From Aricia agestis (lineage: Eukaryota; Arthropoda; Insecta; Lepidoptera; Lycaenidae): 64,000 nt of DNA. The notes under the pieces were generated by a model. It was not told the origin of the DNA. It saw only the letters and a program-made list of their open reading frames with translations, and did no database searches. The stretch spans positions 5,746,501 through 5,810,500 of the forward strand of contig NC_056423.1 in assembly GCF_905147365.1 (NCBI RefSeq), written 5' to 3'. The stretch's first letter is position 1; the number at the start of each line of letters is the position of its first letter. The position numbers were made by a program, and so were the translations under genes. Of the stretch, positions 43,641-54,175 are shown piece after piece.

Positions 43641-43839
43641 CTGTATCGCCACTTCCTGATAAGTACCCTAAAAATAGTAATATAATATGCTGCTATGATG
43701 CGACAGTAGCTTTTTCAATTTCAGTTCAAACTGCAAAATTTGATAATTGCAAAAATAAAGTTTGATATCTTTCTACGTATATTGTATTGACTATCGGGGA
43801 GTCTATAAACCGCAAATTACATTTCAATTATAAGTCTCA

Positions 43840-43898
43840 ATCGACTGGTAATTATAAAAAAGCATGTTTATCATGCTTTTTTATAATTACCAGTCGAT
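43840..43898. repeat. Perfect 27-bp-arm hairpin
   Basis: 43840-43866 is the exact reverse complement of 43872-43898 with loop TTTAT. Confidence 0.95.
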
Positions 43899-43990
43899 TC
43901 TGTAATTTACTTACTTCGAAAACCAATGATGTTTTAATATAACATCATAGTCGAAAACTAACAGAATTTAAAGCTAATTATAAATGTCTT

Positions 43991-44373
43991 AGGGTGGGTT
44001 GCACCAGAGGCGTGGTTAAAGTTAAAGTTATGGTCAAAGTTATGGTTATAGTTAAGGTTAACTTTAACTTTAACCTTAACTTTGACCACAGAATTTGACA
44101 GATGACAGCTGGTCCAACAAGGTTTGAAATGAACGTGGCCGGGGGCGCTGCTGGTAAAGGAGAACTGTCAAAAATGGCGTTTTTGTATGATGACAGCGTT
44201 AGTTCCTTTTTTCGCCACGTTCATTCAAAGCCTTGTCGAGCTCAAGGTTATGGTTAAATATGGCGTCCATTTTTGACTTTATCCAAAAATTTGACATTGT
44301 AGTGCATTGTAGTTATAATTAATGTATAGTTAAAGTTGCAATTATAGCTAAGTAAGTTGGTGCAACCCACCCT
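43991..44373. mobile_element. GGGTTGCACCA MITE, copy 4, with nested MITE
   Basis: Typical termini. The middle (about 44113-44240) is a different MITE, CAACAAGGTTTG to AAAGCCTTGTCGA, which is also nested in the hAT element at 40846-41354. Confidence 0.8.
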
Positions 44374-44453
44374 ATGTAAATTAAAATCACAGGTATTTTA
44401 ATAGGTTAAAATTAATTTAAAATTTCGTTATTCTCGCTAAAACTCGAAAACGT

Positions 44454-44456
<3 letters not shown>

Positions 44457-44535
<79 letters not shown>
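44457..44535. repeat. (TA)n microsatellite, about 39 units
   Basis: Uninterrupted alternating TA. Its length is likely polymorphic and prone to assembly error. Confidence 0.97.
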
Positions 44536-44537
<2 letters not shown>

Positions 44538-44810
44538 TAACGATTTCGTCACAGCGGTTAAATCAGTATCATGAATAAAATTCCTCTGTGATCAGTAAAC
44601 AGTAGATACGCGAAGAAAAATCTTGCGCGTGCACCGCTCGCTTGTGAGTCCCTACTGATTGGCCACCCGCGGGTGGTACTTACAGTTCGATACCTATTCT
44701 CGCGAGTGGGACAGGCCTGGTCCAGGGAAGGTTTATAGGATTTTGGAGGTAAGCAATACGAAGATCACCGGATTAGTAAAATATAAAGTTGTGACATGAG
44801 TAGTAATTTT

Positions 44811-45306
44811 TAGGGTTCCGTAGTCAAGAAGGATACTCTACTCTTATACTCGATCTATCCGTCCGTCTGTCTGTCCGTCTGTCCGTCCTTGCGTTAAATT
44901 TGTCTGTCCTCGGTTTTGCTCAGAGACTGTATAGGACCTACAAAGCTGTAAAGTCGAAAAAATCGTTAGAGTCCAGTGTCCCTTCTATCTACCATTAAAC
45001 GGTTGCTTCTTAAATGTGAAAAAATTCACGGGAGTAGGAAATATGTATGATGAATTCAAAAGGAAAACTATCACGGCTAAGAAGACTTCATAAGTTATTG
45101 AGTGATAGTCGATCAACTAAAAAAAATGTATTCGGAGAAGTATTTAAGGAACTTTTCGTTAAAAAGCCTTTAAACGTAACTGTGATGATGTTGTTAGTAG
45201 TGTAAAACACGTTACAATTTTCCATTCATTGGCCTTAAAAATATCAAAAACTAGTGGTACTACGGAACCCTTAGCGCGTGGCCCCACACGCACTTGGCCG
45301 GTTTTC
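44811..45306 (+). repeat. Dispersed repeat D2, diverged copy 4
   Basis: Shares the termini (TTAGGGTTCCGTAGTCAA; ACGCACTTGGCCGGTTTTCT) but has a largely different middle, as in a subfamily. Confidence 0.6.
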
Positions 45307-45414
45307 TTTTATTTAAATCAGTCAGTGCTACGACGACCGACGTAGCACTTCTACGCTAGTCAGTCAGGCTATTTTTTCAAGTCAGTCAGCTACGGCGTAG
45401 CTACAACTGACCTA

Positions 45415-45500
45415 GCCACGCCCCACCCCGCCTCCCGCCGCGCGCCAATCGCGCGCCGCATGCTAAGTAGCCCCGACTGCGATATAGCTATCTCGCTCGC
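45415..45500. other. Short GC-rich patch
   Basis: CCACGCCCCACCCCGCCTCC and CGCGCGCCAATCGCGCGCCG form a CpG-dense spot beside repeated TCAGTCAG motifs. No frame or repeat family was recognised. Confidence 0.3.
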
Positions 45501-45832
45501 ACCTTATGATATTAATATCGTATGCTTATTATATTATAATTTGTAATATGGATGGAAAGCGTTTTATTTGGTTGTGATATTATTCAAAGTTCTAAGAAAT
45601 GAAATGGATTGGGATATGGTTGATACTACAATATTATATTTTCGTTTCAGTATAATGAAATTAAATATTATTTTCAATATACTGAAGGAAAAATAAACCT
45701 ACCTTATTTTGTGTCCAGTTAGTCCTTTATTATTATTATAAATAGTGTTTGAAATAAAAATTAGTGTTCGAAAGGTTTACCTAATTAATAAACCGAACAA
45801 GTTACCAGATCTAATTTTTTTACCAGATTTAA

Positions 45833-45874
45833 ATTTAAATATGTCCTAGGCAAGAGCCTAGGACATATTTAAAT
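45833..45874. repeat. Perfect 19-bp-arm hairpin
   Basis: ATTTAAATATGTCCTAGGC, loop AAGA, then the exact complement. Confidence 0.93.
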
Positions 45875-46282
45875 CCAGGCAGAACTGTTAATACTTACAG
45901 TGACAAAAATTGTGAAGAAGAAGTCATTAAATGCAAAGTTTAATTACCATCGAGAATTTAAAAAATTAAAATTGTATTCAAAATCTACCTCCGACCTATA
46001 CCGAACATAGAACCTCATAATTTTAATGAAATTTGTATTTTGCCATCTCATTGAAAAAAATTATATTTTAAGCTTTTCTTTATCTATTAATATTGAAGTC
46101 GTATTTTTATCAGACTCTACCTCTAACCCAACATAGAACCTCCTTCTTAGCAAATCATTAAAAAAATTGCAAGATCATTTTAAAACGATCTTATAACGAT
46201 AAACGAAAGTATGAATCTCGCATAATTTAATTTAAAACTTAAAACGCTGAATCAGATAAACAACAGTTATTCATACTGTACC

Positions 46283-46581
46283 TCATTTCTTCGGGCAATT
46301 ATTATGGTCGTAACCACTATAGTTGGAGCCCTCTATATTAAGCCTCCATATAAATCTGTTGAGCATTATGATGTAGAGGGGGTCATGTGAGGCTGGTCGG
46401 CTTGAATAGCTTTGACAGTTACTAAATGTCTCCAAGGTCAAGCCATAGGTCCTTTGCCGTGAGAAATATCTTGTGTCATATTGTTTTGATTCTAATGTTA
46501 GGAAAGTAATGTTAGTGCATGCTTTATTCTTCAAGCACCATAAGAGCACCGCCACAATAGACATAACTACCAGTAGTTCGA
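46283..46581 (-). CDS. Possible terminal exon of a single-pass membrane protein
   Basis: On the minus strand a strong acceptor (pyrimidine-rich CTGTCTGTTTCTTTGCAG, AG at 46583-46582) opens a frame that runs 98 codons to TGA. If spliced it begins with two bases of a split codon, then ELLVVMSIVAVLLWCLKNK, which looks like a transmembrane helix followed by a basic stop-transfer. A roughly 80-residue tail rich in Ser, Tyr and Asn follows. A start at the internal ATG (46564) would place the same helix at the N-terminus as a signal anchor. No family was recognised and no upstream exon could be defined. It lacks an obvious FxNPxF endocytic motif, so there is no case for amnionless. It could be a chance frame. 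Confidence 0.33.
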
Positions 46582-47199
46582 CTGCAAAGAAACAGACAGG
46601 TTTTAATATCTCTCAAATTCGTCGGGTTTCACTAGGATTATGAACGGAATGTGCCTCGCGCTGGCTGATATAATTTATTTTTAAATATTTAAAATAAAGA
46701 TTTCAAAATTGGATTCTGACAATTTTAATGGCATGTGCCAAAACACAAATAACAACACGACCAAAGAGGAACACGTCCAGCGAATATGTCATAGTTTTAA
46801 ATTCGTAGGTAACACGTTAACAACCCTAGCGACGATTTTCGTCATAGTACGTCAAATTTAAAAATTTCAACATCAGTTCTAAGCCGGCATACTCTATCAT
46901 TCTGTCTACTCTGGCACCGGTGATCGCGACAACAAAATAATACAATAGCATTTCCTGGAAACTGTGATCGAAGTCCTTGATTTTGTCTGGCCATAATATT
47001 TGAAAAGTCACGTGACAGGTAAAAACAGCGGAGTTTGAACAGTTTTAACAAACAAACAAATATACTTTATTGTGCACAAAGATTACAATAAAACTTAAAT
47101 ATAAACGACATTCTTAACAGTGATAAATCCAGGAAAACGGCAATGTGCAAAAGTACCAAAGTGTTTATTAAAATAAAAATACGTTTCTATAATAATATA

Positions 47200-47390
47200 C
47201 AGTGTGTAACAAAAATAAGTGATAATACTTTAGGGTGTGTACGTGTTCCTTGTAGAGAGTTCACTGTGAAAGTAGCAGCGCTGAAAGACGAATTTTTTTT
47301 TCACTTTTGTATGGGCAAGGGCCCGAGCGTCACGAGTTTCCCCATACAAAAGTGAAAGAAAATTTTGGTCTATCAACGCTGCTATATGAC
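47200..47390. mobile_element. Same MITE, right-truncated copy
   Basis: The left arm matches 47934 onward almost exactly; the right arm is lost after GCTGCTAT. It lies 550 bp from the full copy. Confidence 0.75.
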
Positions 47391-47933
47391 TTTAGTTTTA
47401 GCATAATTTTAATACTTCGTGTTTTTAATATTTTTAATAAGTACATGTTTTTGCCATTGTCTGATGCTTGGAAAAAGTGGCTTGACTTGTAAATAGCTGA
47501 CTATATACATACATTGGATCTGCTATTAATAATGGGGTAGGTATAATAAAAACTGAGGAAAAGTAACTTCGTCAAAAACATGTTCTACAATACTTATTTG
47601 TCAAAAAAGTGTACCTTAGGTACACATTTCAATACATTTGCAATATTTAGGTGACCTTGAGTGGTACTAGGCTGACGTTACATGACAGATCAAAAGGAAC
47701 CAAATTTAAAACGGTAATAGTATGGGAGTTACGATTCCTTAGTTTTTATTATTCGTAGGGGGTAGGTATGGAAACAGTGAGAATATTGTGGAAATATATT
47801 GTAAAAGTAAAAATGTAGAGTTGGAAATGAAAAGCTTTAGAATGTAGCTTTTTACAAAGTAATTTTACTTAGTTGTTTATTTTTTGTCATATATTTTGTT
47901 TTAAATAAATCCTATGACCTATCGTAGGAAATA

Positions 47934-48192
47934 CAGTGTGTAACAAAAATAAGTGATAATACTTTAGGGTGTGTACGTGTTCCTTGTAGAGAGTTTACTG
48001 TGAAAGTAGCAGCGCTGAAAGACGAATTTTTTTTTCACTTTTATATGGGCAAGGGCCCGAGCGTCACGAGTTTCCCCATACAAAAGTGAAAAAAAATTTT
48101 GGTCTTTCAGCGCTGCTACTTTCACAGTGAACTCTCTACAAGGAACACGTACACACCCTAAAGTATTATCACTTATTTTTGTTACACCCTGT
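47934..48192. mobile_element. TGTAACAAAAATAAGTGAT MITE, full palindromic copy
   Basis: Long inverted repeats CAGTGTGTAACAAAAATAAG and CTTATTTTTGTTACACCCTG. Inner arms include AAGTAGCAGCGCTGAAAG and its complement, so almost the whole unit can form a hairpin. Confidence 0.85.
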
Positions 48193-48399
48193 ATATAAAT
48201 ATGCGTAAGGACAACAATTTGAATTTGGGAATATTATTATTAATATAATTTACTTATAAAAAAATGTATTTCTTCTCGTAGAATTTTTAATTTACAGTAG
48301 TATAAGGAATATATACTTCACTATGCTTTAGTATAGGGAAGGTTTAAGGAATACAGCGAAATTTCCGATGTGGAATATGGATCCAGAAATAATTAGGGC

Positions 48400-48690
48400 A
48401 CACCCCGTACGTGACGCGCCCCGCTGTCACGTAAAGGTAACCCAATTACTGGCGACGTGCCGACGAAATTCGACAGCACGGTTCGTATGCGGGGCCGGTT
48501 GGAGCACACATCCCGCTCAATGACCGCTAGACCGCTGGTGCGGGCGGACCATGCGAAAGCGCGCGAACGCACCCGCGCATCTTTGACAGTTGACGTTTTT
48601 ATTTTTTTTATTTTAGTGTTCGCCGCGGCCATGACTTTCGGTGTTGTGATTTGTGTGATTGTGATTGATACTGTGTTAAGTCTAAACTAA
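48400..48690 (+). promoter_or_regulatory. CpG-rich patch, possible promoter and 5' exon
   Basis: An island of CpG-dense DNA (for example GTGCGGGCGGACCATGCG and AAGCGCGCGAACGCACCCGC) in AT-rich surroundings. It ends with CGCCGCGGCCATGACTTTCG, an ATG in good context followed by 19 mostly hydrophobic codons and a stop. It could be a promoter or leader for the plus-strand gene whose coding exon is at 54594, 6 kb downstream. No splice link is visible. Confidence 0.25.
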
Positions 48691-48731
48691 GTTCGTGAAA
48701 TATACTATAGTTGGTTTGCTATATCCAAACT

Positions 48732-48881
48732 TACCCTCTTATTAATAAACGTTGTATAAGCTTTGAATAGTTATATAGTGTTTTGTTCCTGTCACACAAG
48801 TAAAATTTTTAATTGGATTGAAGAAGACAAAACACTGTATAACTATTCAAAGCTTATAGGGCGTTTATTAATAAGAGGGTT
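48732..48881. mobile_element. CCCTCTTATTAATAAACG MITE, copy 1
   Basis: Inverted termini ACCCTCTTATTAATAAACG and CGTTTATTAATAAGAGGGT. The arms contain CTTTGAATAGTTATA. It lies directly after the CpG-rich patch at 48400-48690. Confidence 0.8.
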
Positions 48882-49039
48882 AGTTTCTAATACGATAGTG
48901 AGCTTTATATCTCTTTTATACTACTCTAATTCTCTGTTTTTACACATTTTTTCTGTGTCAGTTACTATGGTATGTATAATTACTTTAATTTTCATTAAAG
49001 TAACGAATTTAAGATTTCGAAGACTAAATTACGTTTAAT

Positions 49040-49560
49040 CCACAAGGTTACAAAGTTTGTATAAACCTTACTATTAAAAGCAAATTTTAATTAAATAAAC
49101 TATTCACTTAACTTTTTAATATAAAAAAATTCCTAATTAACATAACTCAATTTTAACATGTTAACATTCTCAGAAAGATTTGGATTACAACTCTTCTTAG
49201 TGGAGCAAATATTGAGTCGAAAATTTTGAACCATAGTAAAACACTATAAACAGTAATACATATAATACCTAAATTGTAGTAAAAATATACCACAACTTAA
49301 CTTAACGACAATCACACCTATTAGTTTATTTAACTGTGGTCAAACACTTAAATTTACACATTTCTTTCACACTTCAGATATTTAATCACTAATTACTAAG
49401 GTGAGGGAATTTCGAAACGACACGTTAAGTTTCTAACTCGAAGTTTGCGTACCATAAAATAATCCATCGACCAAACGTTAACCCGTAAGATAAACCCGCA
49501 AACCAAACAGCTGGTTGCCACAATACAAATGTGTATAGTAGAGCAACAACGCTCTATTAG
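49040..49560. other. No gene seen
   Basis: AT-rich, no recognised frame or repeat. Confidence 0.45.
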
Positions 49561-49565
49561 TCCAC

Positions 49566-49921
49566 GTCTACGTCCACAAATTACGTGAGGTGTTTTTTTT
49601 TAATTTTTGTAACCGCCCTCCCCCCCTGGTGAGATTTCGTGAGATTTTATTCAACCCCCCACCTCCCCCCCCCACAAATATCATGTGAGATTTTTCAAAA
49701 TGTGGGTTTCTTACGTAAACGTTTGGTGTGACAGTCAGTAGATTTTCTTTCGAGGGAATTTTTAATGATGTTAATCGTTACGCTTAGGATTTAATCTTAA
49801 GCATACATACTAATACAATCTGGATTAAATAGTATTATTTTGTTGAGAAAAAAATTACGTGAAATTTGACTCGACTCCCTCCCCCCCCTAAACACCTCAC
49901 GTAATTTGTGGACTGTGGACG
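49566..49921. mobile_element. GTCCACAAATTACGTGAGG MITE
   Basis: CGTCCACAAATTACGTGAGG opens the unit and CCTCACGTAATTTGTGGAC closes it. Inner arms include C-rich tracts (CCCCCC at 49620, 49660 and 49880). Confidence 0.68.
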
Positions 49922-49924
49922 TTA

Positions 49925-51095
49925 TTGAAATCAACATCCAGCAACACTAGACAAGTTTAATGAACAATGCTATTGTATGTAATATAAACACCTGTCAAAA
50001 AACATAGGAAGCTTGGCATGACTAAAAGTAATGTTTTGAAGAAATTGCTTTAAAGTAATTAAAAAAAAATACCAAATTATTATTTTAGTAGAACTTTGTA
50101 TATACCGTATTAAATTGACAAAGTTGAAAAGAAGCCATTTTAGAACGATCGAAATAAAATAAGCTATGAAGAAAAATATTCAAATAACTCAAGGGCATCA
50201 TTTTCGACCGCTGGTCACTGATTTGAATTCACGTATGTGTGTGCCCGATTGTTCTAGTAGACGGTGTACTGTACGTAAAATATACTGTGGTATCACTGAA
50301 CAAACACGAAAACCTGTAATGATGAGGTTAACATCACACTAAGATATGTAAATACGTCTAATGCCGTGGATATAGAAAACAAAACACGGCAAATAGCCCT
50401 TGGTGTTTGATCATTGCGAAACTGTCAAATATTATGTTTGAAATTGGAACACAAGATTTTGAAATGGAAAATTCTTTAGCGAAATTGTGCTCTTTGGGAT
50501 CTAAGACAAAATTTATTATTCTCAAATCGCGGAATTCTGTCTGTAGCGGTCATTGACTCCCTGTCGCAAAACTTGTCATATTTGGTCATTTTCTATACAA
50601 ACCGCGACTGACAATGAAGTGAAATATTATGTTTCTAGTCTAAGGGCGATATCGTATCTTGCAATACACGATGTGAACAGAGTATGAATTATATCACTTC
50701 AAACTCATAAATAGTTGAAGATTATCATAAGAGTTACTAAGACGTTTTCCGATGAAACTATAATAGTATGTTTCTCTACAAGAATTCAATTTTATTCTTA
50801 AGTTGACAAGTATTTTTCAAATAGCTCCTAAACTAGAAAGGTCAATGACCGCTGGTGCCACCTTTAGTTGTCCTGACTATAATCTCATGTCAGAATTCGT
50901 GACCCTGATCGAAAATTATTCGTTAGACTAGTGTAGACCCCGGTGCGGCGTAGGAGAGGTAGTAAAAGCGATAAAGAGAGAGAGGTATCTTTATAACGCG
51001 CGGCGAAAAAGGATGTATAATAATTAATGTACGCCTGCTGCTGTTTCAATTCACTTCAACCAGAAATTCAGGAGGTTAACCCAACCGTCAGGTGA
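49925..51095. other. No gene seen
   Basis: The segment contains two similar GGTCATTG-type phrases (50550, 50842) echoing the nested MITE interior, and otherwise unassigned DNA. Confidence 0.4.
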
Positions 51096-51099
51096 TTTT

Positions 51100-51370
51100 T
51101 ACTTTTTTTTTAAACATGGGGAAATGCTTTACACATCCCCGGCAAATTGGGGATATCGGCCGGGGTATGTGGGACTCCTGTAGTCTACCCACTAAAATCC
51201 CATGGTGCTCCACTCCTCGCTGAAGGCAGAGTTGCGGGTACGATAGAACCTACCGAAAAGGTGATTTATACTTGGGAAATTCATCTTAGGGCACGGCAGT
51301 GCCCCAGCCAAGCTTTTTAGCAAAGGCACAGCCGTACTATACTTTTCTCGAAGCGGTTTGCGGCTTTTTC
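51100..51370 (-). mobile_element. Probable LINE 3' fragment
   Basis: A T run at 51104-51111 followed by CATGGGGAAATGCTTTACAC and a G/C-rich body reads, on the minus strand, as the 3' end of a poly-A retroelement. No coding motif remains. Confidence 0.4.
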
Positions 51371-51873
51371 ACACTCCCTTTATCTTCGATATTAATAAAG
51401 CTAGGAATTTAGAATTTCGGTGACTAAGAGCAAGTACTAAAACTAGCCCAACCTCCAAATTACATGACATTTCGGTTAATAGTTTAATAGTTACGGATGA
51501 TCAAATTTACTACGTTTTGTCACTCACTGACTGACAGATGATCAAAATTGATCTGAAAACTTTTTACGATAGATATATTGCATAGCTATGCATTATTTTG
51601 CTTGGCTCCTTTTTACATTTAATGTTTTGGTGGGATTTAATTCTGACCGTTTTTGGCGATTTCTGTCAGATTCAAATAAATCAGCTTAGCGATAGTTCAA
51701 CGCTGGCGGCGTAGAGTCAACTTTGTGTTATTATATCAGAATTAAGACCTACTTAATATGTTTCTGATTTAATAACAAAGGGTGCACTTTAACTTAGTTA
51801 TAAAATAATTAAGGTGGGGTATTTTTTTTGAAGCGTAAAGACTCTGAATCAGCTATGGAGTTGATTTAAAGGT

Positions 51874-52164
51874 ATGTATGAGAATAATAATAATAATAAT
51901 AATATCTATGGACGCTTCACACCACGTCAGTCTGGCCCCGTGCTAAGTACCTAAAGGACTTGTGTTACGGGTACCAGACAACGGAAATATATTTAATACT
52001 TTTATACTATACATATATTTAAGATTTTTATTATATCATACACATATTTAATACACATCCAGACCCGGGAACATTGAAAACTTTTTGTTCCGTCGGCGGG
52101 ATTCGAACTCGCGACCCCCGGCTTGAGCTAAGAACGCGCTCACCACTGAGCCACAGAGGTCGTC
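51874..52164 (-). mobile_element. tRNA-derived SINE, copy 1
   Basis: On the minus strand the head holds a tRNA-like region with A box TGGCTCAGTGG and B box GAGTTCGAATCCC. A roughly 200-base body follows, ending ...GAAGCGTCCATAGATATT and an (ATT)n tail at 51874-51905. It is about 85-90% similar by eye to 56047-56340. The tRNA part does not make a full cloverleaf, so it is a retroelement and not a tRNA gene. Confidence 0.85.
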
Positions 52165-52211
52165 GAGAATGTAACTGGTCAAAGCAATAATAATATTATT
52201 CTTATGTTGTA

Positions 52212-52376
52212 TTAGCTCTAGTAGACAAGTGGCAAGCGATTATCGTAAACGCTAACAAAATGTATGCGATTTGGCATAAGTCATCGCTTCGCTAGCAAAT
52301 ACTAATGTCAAATCCCATACATTTTGTGGCGTTGGCGTTGGCGTTTACGATAATCGCTTGCCGCTTGTCTAGGCCC
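52212..52376. mobile_element. TAGACAAGTGGCAAGCGAT MITE
   Basis: TAGACAAGTGGCAAGCGAT mirrors ATCGCTTGCCGCTTGTCTA, and the inner arms (TATCGTAAACGC, ACAAAATGTAT) also pair. Single copy here. Confidence 0.72.
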
Positions 52377-52458
52377 TCAGTTATATCTATTAATATATCC
52401 AACGGCTAGCAGAAAGTTACCCACATAGTTGATGATAAAATATTATTATCTAACTAAG

Positions 52459-52597
52459 TGCCTGTTTCACCACTTTCTGATAAGTGTCGGATAGGCTATC
52501 CACCACTTAACTTGACAGATAGAGTATGGAGAGTCTGTCAAAAAAGTTGAGGATAGCCTATCCGGCACTTTATCAGGAAGTGCTAAAACAGGCCCTA
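52459..52597. mobile_element. GTTTCACCACTTTCTGATAA MITE, single copy
   Basis: CCTGTTTCACCACTTTCTGA opens and TCAGGAAGTGCTAAAACAGG closes a 139-bp palindromic unit of the same family as 43383-43640. Confidence 0.75.
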
Positions 52598-52649
52598 AGA
52601 GTTATTATTTTTCCTAAATAGTATAGCACAAACCTTCAAGAAGAGAGCG

Positions 52650-52772
52650 TATTTCCTCTTAAAAGACCGGCACCACACCTGCAGCTCTTCTAATGTTGCG
52701 AGTGTCCATGGGTGACGGTAGTTGCTTTCCATCAGGTCACCCGTTTGCTCGTTTGCCCCCTTATTTTATTAA
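52650..52772 (+). mobile_element. G/C-rich SINE, 3' fragment
   Basis: Only the 3' third is present, from TTCCTCTTAAAAGACCGG to CCCCCTTATTTTATTAAA. It abuts the stop codon of the frame at 52761-52988. Confidence 0.75.
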
Positions 52773-52988
52773 ATATTCGTAACTTTTCCTCACCATTCTC
52801 TTCAAGAATTTCCAAACAGAAATTTTCCTTAATATTAGGAATGCTTTCAGCCTAAAGTCGAGGTCTAGACTATCGAGGGCTTCATTAAGTCTGTCTGCTT
52901 TGTATTCCACATGGGGCAGCACATTATGACGTGCCATAATAAATGTCCCGTCTTTATGACTCCATTTTGACGTCAATTTGTCTGCCAT
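52761..52988 (-). CDS. Unidentified 75-residue frame abutting a SINE
   Basis: An ATG with A at -3 and G at +4 follows a pyrimidine-leaning stretch ending in AAG. It opens a frame beginning MADKLTSKWSHKDGTF, with an Asp/Leu-rich middle and a basic C-terminus. The stop codon lies at the junction with a SINE 3' end, so the original C-terminus may have been cut off by the insertion. A GTGAGG donor-like site occurs after ...KFLKRM. Amino-acid composition is less biased than in surrounding shadow frames. No family recognised. It could be a remnant exon or chance. Confidence 0.3.
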   Translation of the reverse strand: MADKLTSKWSHKDGTFIMARHNVLPHVEYKADRLNEALDSLDLDFRLKAFLILRKISVWKFLKRMVRKSYEYLIK

Positions 52989-53557
52989 CTTAAAATTAAA
53001 GAAGTTATCATGAGTGTAACTTTCTTGATGGAAGTGTTTTAACTTTCTCTATCTTATTTTGGTGGATTATTAAAGCGTGGTACATTATTAATACTTAACT
53101 ATAATTTTAATGTGTAAAGTATGTAGTAAGAAGTTTATTATACATATAATAGTTGTTAAAGAAATAAAAAAAAATGGAACCATATCTTCTGGAGTCTTGA
53201 CGCGTTTTTTAGCCACACCAAAAAAGTGCACAATGCCACTAAAGAAGTTTTCAATCCAATAATTTATTCATTTCTTTCTTTACTTGGGTAGAATATTTTG
53301 TATTGACTAAATAAAGTATAGGCATAATATGCAAATATATTTAAATATATTCACATAACTTCGCATTACATAAAGATAAACGTGTTCTCATCAAGACTAT
53401 ATGAGGATTGCGGGTGATATTATGTGAACAATATATTAGAGGGGTAGTTCCGGTATGCAAGCTTTTGCTTCTGTATCTTATTCGTTACTTGTCCCCAGTT
53501 TCTGAGGTTTTTTGACAGGAATTGACATTTTCAATTGCGATTTTGATTGGTTTACGT

Positions 53558-54118
53558 CAGGGTTTCTCAAAGTGGGGTACGCAAACCCCTAGGGTGAACC
53601 CCTAACCCCTAACCTAACGACAAAATTTACGTAATGGTGGCTTGATAACTGGCTGGAAAAGATGGCTGGATTCGTAACCCGTTTGCGGTCACGAACGAGA
53701 GCATAATTTCTAGTTTGAGTGTCAAGCAAGTCATTTCAAAAGGATGTCTTTGATAGATTTTTGGGCAGTTAGACTGGCAGAATATTTCGAACTTTCACGC
53801 TAAACGGTGAATTTCCTTTTTTTCTTTGCTACAACATACTTATGTGAGAGTGGGTTTTCACACCTGGTCATGATGATAAAAACTAAATACAGAAATCGAC
53901 TTGATACCGAGTCAGAATTAAGGTTAAAATTGTCCAAAATTACTCCTAACATTGATTCCATTTGCGACAAGAAACAAGCACACCCATCACATTAATATTA
54001 GAAAGACATTTATTTTGGCACTTTATGTTACCTTTTATTCAAATAAAAACCTTTCATTAGTTAGTAAGGGGTTCGCTGTCACCTGGAAATTTTAACAGGG
54101 AAAGTTTGAGAAACCCTG
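53558..54118 (+). mobile_element. hAT element, internally deleted, with transposase remnant
   Basis: The ends are inverted repeats CAGGGTTTCTCAAA and TTTGAGAAACCCTG, flanked by a perfect 8-bp duplication GTTTACGT (53550-53557 and 54119-54126). An 8-bp duplication and CAGGG termini are diagnostic of hAT transposons. The 561-bp interior keeps only the 3' end of a ZBED/Buster-like transposase. Confidence 0.9.
53750..53995 (+). pseudogene. hAT transposase C-terminus, decayed
   Basis: One frame reads IDFWAVRLAEYFELS, then an in-frame TAA at 53801-53803. It continues FFFATTYLCESGFSHL and later KYRNRLDTESELRL and ending KKQAHPSH. This is the conserved C-terminal region of hAT transposases of the ZBED5-like group, the part that carries the dimerisation helices. 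The zinc finger and most of the catalytic core are missing. It sits inside the element bounded by 53558 and 54118 and is non-functional. Confidence 0.85.
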
Positions 54119-54175
54119 GTTTACGTAATAGTTAACCAATAAACAACGTTCTTGAATATGGTCATCTCTAAGGTA

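Noticed and set aside
46283..46581. Amnionless cytoplasmic tail (partner of cubilin)
   Set aside because: Only proximity to cubilin suggested it. The expected FxNPxF motif and cysteine-rich domain are not visible.
46826..47051. Two overlapping frames with a hydrophobic segment
   Set aside because: Two frames compete, the donor to 46581 is weak and no family is recognisable; kept only as a note.
52080..52164. tRNA gene on the minus strand
   Set aside because: A and B boxes are present but the acceptor stem does not close and a SINE body follows; a related copy is at 56270-56340.
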